Source: Microbacterium suaedae
GTDB lineage: Bacteria; Actinomycetota; Actinomycetes; Actinomycetales; Microbacteriaceae
NCBI RefSeq assembly: GCF_003254645.1
Contig: NZ_PNFD01000001.1
Coordinates: forward strand, 1,054,001-1,118,000
DNA length: 64,000 bases
Direction of reading: 5' to 3'
Shown: positions 61,641 through 64,000 of the stretch, in pieces
How the letters are laid out: each line of letters opens with the position of its first letter
Position numbering within the stretch: the stretch's first letter is position 1
Program-made: the position numbers and the translations under genes
The notes under the pieces: model-generated
What the model was told of the DNA's origin: nothing
Seen by the model: only the letters and a program-made list of their open reading frames with translations
Database searches by the model: none

Positions 61641-62621
61641 ATGAGCACGACTGACACGAGAAGGGTCGTCACCGCCGATAACGGCAGGCGATCGAAGCGG
61701 GCGCGCCCAGTCGCCACGCCGGCACAAAAGAGGAAGCACCTGCGGGAGACCCTCGCCGGTTACACATTCCTGCTGCCCTGGCTGATCGGCTTCCTCGGGC
61801 TGACGCTCGGTCCGATGGCGTACTCGCTGTACCTGTCGTTCACGTCGTACGACCTCTTCAGCGCTCCTGAGTGGGTCGGCCTCGAGAACTACGTGCGACT
61901 GTTCACCGACGACCCGCAATTCGTGCAGTCGGCGATGATCACCCTCGTCTACGTGTTCATCGGCACCCCGATCAAGCTCGCCGCGGCGCTCGCGATCGCG
62001 CTGCTGCTGAACTACCGCGACCGGGGCGCGGCCTTCTTCCGCTCGGCGTTCTACGCCCCGAGCCTCATCGGCGTCTCCGTCTCGGTCGCGATCGTGTGGC
62101 GCGCGATGTTCAACACCGATGGCCCCGTCGACAACACGCTGTCCTTCTTCGGCATCGAGCTCGGCGGCTGGATCGGCATCCCCAGCCTCGTCGTCCCCAT
62201 GATGATCCTCCTCGCCGTCTGGCAGTTCGGCGCGACGATGGTGATCTTCCTCGCCGGCCTCAAGCAGGTTCCCCAGGAGCTCTACGAGGCGGCTGAGATG
62301 GACGGCGCCGGCGCCCTGCGCCGCTTCAAGACCGTCACGATCCCGATGCTCTCGCCCGTGGTGTTCTTCAACCTGCTGCTCGAGCTCGTCGGCGCCTTCC
62401 AGGTCTTCGCCTCGGCGTACATCATCTCCAACGGCACGGGCGGCCCGGCCGGCATGACGAACTTCATCACCCTCTACCTCTACAAGCGCGGCTTCACCGA
62501 CACGCAGATGGGCTACGCCTCCGCGATCGCGTGGATCGTCATGATCGTCGTCGCGATCGTCGCCGTCGTCCTGTTCCGCACCCAGAAGTCCTGGGTCCAC
62601 TACTCGGGAGATGACCGATGA
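61641..62621 (+). CDS. Sugar ABC transporter permease, MalF/YesP type
   Basis: A 326-residue CUT1 permease. A basic cytoplasmic N-terminus (1-40) precedes six helices. 'EAAEMDGAGALRRFKTVTIPMLSPVVFFNLLLELVGAFQVFASAYIIS' carries the EAA docking loop. 'GGPAGMTNFITLYLYKRGFTDTQMGYASAIAWIVMI' is typical of YesP/LplB-like permeases of the pectin and alginate type. ATG 61641 follows GGGAG. It overlaps the second permease by 4 bp and forms a heterodimer with it. Confidence 0.94.
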   Translation: MSTTDTRRVVTADNGRRSKRARPVATPAQKRKHLRETLAGYTFLLPWLIGFLGLTLGPMAYSLYLSFTSYDLFSAPEWVGLENYVRLFTDDPQFVQSAMITLVYVFIGTPIKLAAALAIALLLNYRDRGAAFFRSAFYAPSLIGVSVSVAIVWRAMFNTDGPVDNTLSFFGIELGGWIGIPSLVVPMMILLAVWQFGATMVIFLAGLKQVPQELYEAAEMDGAGALRRFKTVTIPMLSPVVFFNLLLELVGAFQVFASAYIISNGTGGPAGMTNFITLYLYKRGFTDTQMGYASAIAWIVMIVVAIVAVVLFRTQKSWVHYSGDDR

Positions 62622-63508
62622 CCTCCACCGCCATCGTCACAACGGGAACCACCCCGCCGCGGAAGAAGATGACGCGCCGCGGCTGGCAGACCGTGATCTG
62701 GTTTGTCGTTCTGCTGGCTATCACCGCGATCGTGATCTACCCGCTGATCTGGCTCTTCGCCTCGACGTTCAAGCCCAATGCCGAGTTCGGCCAGAACCAG
62801 GGACTTATCCCCTGGGAGCCGACTCTCGCCAACTACACCACCGTGTCCGAAGGCATCGGCGGCGTGCCGATGTGGCGCTTCTTCGCGAACTCCACGATCC
62901 TCGCCGTCTCGGCCGTCATCGGCACCGTGATGTCGTCCGCCCTCGCCGCATACGCGTTCGCGCGGATCAAGTTCAAGGGCCTCGGCATTCTGTTCGCCGC
63001 GATGATCGGCACGTTGCTGCTGCCCGTGCACGTCGTGATCATCCCGCAGTACATCTGGTTCAACAAGCTCGGCTTCGTCGATACCTTCGTGCCGCTGATC
63101 CTGCCGAAGTTCCTCGCGACCGAGGCGTTCTTCGTCTTCCTCATGGTGCAGTTCATCCGCAATCTGCCCCGCGATATGGATGAAGCCGCGCGGATCGACG
63201 GCGCCGGCCACGCCCGGATCTTCTGGTCGATCATCGTGCCGCTGATCAAGCCCGCCCTCATCACGAGCGCGATCTTCACGTTCATCTGGACGTGGAACGA
63301 CTTCCTCCCGCCGCTGCTGTACCTCAACAGCCCCGAGAACTACCCGCTCCCGATCGCTCTGCGTCTCTACAACGACCAGACGTCGACGAGCGACTACGGG
63401 GCCACCGTGACCGCGTCGTTCGTCGCCCTGATCCCGGTGCTGCTGTTCTTCATCGTGTTCCAGCGCTTCCTGGTCAATGGCGTCGCGACGCAGGGCCTGA
63501 AGGGCTGA
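62618..63508 (+). CDS. Sugar ABC transporter permease, MalG/YesQ type
   Basis: A 296-residue CUT1 permease with six helices. 'LIWLFASTFKPNAEFGQNQGLIPWEPTLANYTTVSEGIGGVPMWRFFANSTILA' is the typical N-terminal half, and the EAA loop is 'EAARIDGAGHARIFWSIIVPLIKPAL'. It ends 'FQRFLVNGVATQGLKG', the standard MalG-type C-terminus. The ATG overlaps the first permease stop by 4 bp. As in the maltose cluster, no ATPase gene follows within the window. Confidence 0.94.
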   Translation: MTSTAIVTTGTTPPRKKMTRRGWQTVIWFVVLLAITAIVIYPLIWLFASTFKPNAEFGQNQGLIPWEPTLANYTTVSEGIGGVPMWRFFANSTILAVSAVIGTVMSSALAAYAFARIKFKGLGILFAAMIGTLLLPVHVVIIPQYIWFNKLGFVDTFVPLILPKFLATEAFFVFLMVQFIRNLPRDMDEAARIDGAGHARIFWSIIVPLIKPALITSAIFTFIWTWNDFLPPLLYLNSPENYPLPIALRLYNDQTSTSDYGATVTASFVALIPVLLFFIVFQRFLVNGVATQGLKG

Positions 63509-63510
63509 CC

Positions 63511-64000
63511 GTGGGCAGGGCGGAACGCGCCGCGCGCCGCGCGGCGGCCTCGGGTTCCGGGCCGACGCGCGATGCGCCGGCGCGGAACCCCGGGGCGACG
63601 GGCGCGTTCGCCCTGTTCGGCGAAGCGCTCCTCGTGGGGATCCTCGTCACCGCGGCGGGCCTGCTCGTCGTGACGCTCCCCGCAGCTCTGGCCGCCGGGA
63701 TCCGCCACCTGCGCCGCTTCGTGCGCGGCGACGGATCCCCGCTCGAGGCGTTCTGGCGCGATCTGCTGCGCGCGCTGCCGACCGGACTGATCGTCGGCGT
63801 CGCGGCCGCGGCGATCGCCGGGATCCTCGCGCTCGACATCGCGCTCGCGGGATCCGGCGCCCTGCCCGGCGGCGGCGCGATCGCCGCGGCGGGCTGGCTC
63901 GTCGCGGGCCTCGCCGGCGGCGCGCTGCTGCTCGCGTGCGCGTCGTGGGATCCGGACGCCGGCTGGTCGGGCGCGCTCCGCGCGATCCCCGGCGCCGTGT
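63511..64000 (+). CDS. YesL/DUF624-like membrane protein, 5' part (runs off the right edge)
   Basis: A frame open from GTG 63511 to the window end encodes 163 residues without a stop. After an Ala/Arg-rich start, hydrophobic segments appear at about 38-62 ('LLVGILVTAAGLLVVTLPAALAAGI'), 88-110 and 112-135. 'LPAALAAGIRHLRRFVRGDGSPLEAFWRDLLRALPTGLIVG' matches the pattern of YesL/DUF624 proteins, which accompany YesOPQ-type oligosaccharide importers. It starts 2 bp after the permease stop, so it belongs to that operon. Its function in transport is unknown. Confidence 0.75.
   Translation, partial: MGRAERAARRAAASGSGPTRDAPARNPGATGAFALFGEALLVGILVTAAGLLVVTLPAALAAGIRHLRRFVRGDGSPLEAFWRDLLRALPTGLIVGVAAAAIAGILALDIALAGSGALPGGGAIAAAGWLVAGLAGGALLLACASWDPDAGWSGALRAIPGAV

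Overview
The window is chromosomal DNA from a very GC-rich actinobacterium. The family is most likely Microbacteriaceae, close to Microbacterium; this is inferred from gene content, heavy C/G third positions, and gene types such as ClpC, a Rv2747-like N-acetyltransferase, paired DUF2975 genes and a sigma/DUF4349 pair. I see no rRNA, tRNA, CRISPR array, transposase or replication origin. Gene packing is tight, many neighbours overlap by 4 bp (ATGA or GTGA), and several genes look leaderless.

Layout. 0-10.6 kb: housekeeping and signalling genes (N-acetyltransferase, ECF sigma factor with DUF4349 partner, ClpC, thioesterase, two DUF2975 membrane proteins with an XRE regulator, a spermidine-synthase-like protein, a macrodomain protein). 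10.9-18.1 kb: a five-gene peptide/opine-type ABC operon whose second permease is fused to both ATPases, with its LacI regulator and an esterase. 18.1-25.7 kb: an accessory island with a mosaic of decayed genes, a broken hepT/mntA toxin-antitoxin pair, a MazG plus GIY-YIG/DUF2075 ATPase pair, a PD-(D/E)XK-like protein, an AlkD-like protein and an intact vapBC-like pair. 25.9-34.1 kb: a dicarboxylate symporter, a divergent TetR/SDR pair, a Na+/H+ antiporter, an acyltransferase-SGNH protein and a luciferase-like monooxygenase. 34.1-40.4 kb: a five-gene iron/siderophore operon (FecCD permease, ATPase, binding protein, two CydDC-like half-transporters) behind a candidate iron box. 40.4-45.1 kb: phosphoribosyltransferase, pheA, pgm and an AI-2E family protein.

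45.2-64 kb is carbohydrate use. The first part is a maltose/alpha-glucoside system (MalG, MalF and MalE homologues, a divergent GH13 glucosidase, a LacI regulator) with TGCAAGCGTTTCCA operators. The second is a cluster resembling the Bacillus yes/lpl pectin genes: LacI regulator, CE12-like acetylesterase, ABC exporter, Gfo/Idh dehydrogenase, DUF6807, two tandem binding proteins, two permeases and the start of a YesL-like gene. Its promoters share a GGCAAGCGCTTTCCC operator. No importer ATPase lies in either sugar cluster, so a shared MsiK-type ATPase encoded elsewhere is likely.

The least expected feature is a set of intergenic hairpins in several families. Within a family the arms are nearly constant (for example CAACACAACGCAGTCGATCT) while most loops differ. 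I find 17 copies, all between genes, both after stop codons and in divergent promoter regions. The palindrome GGATCC is also far more frequent than base composition predicts. Both can be tested across the genome.
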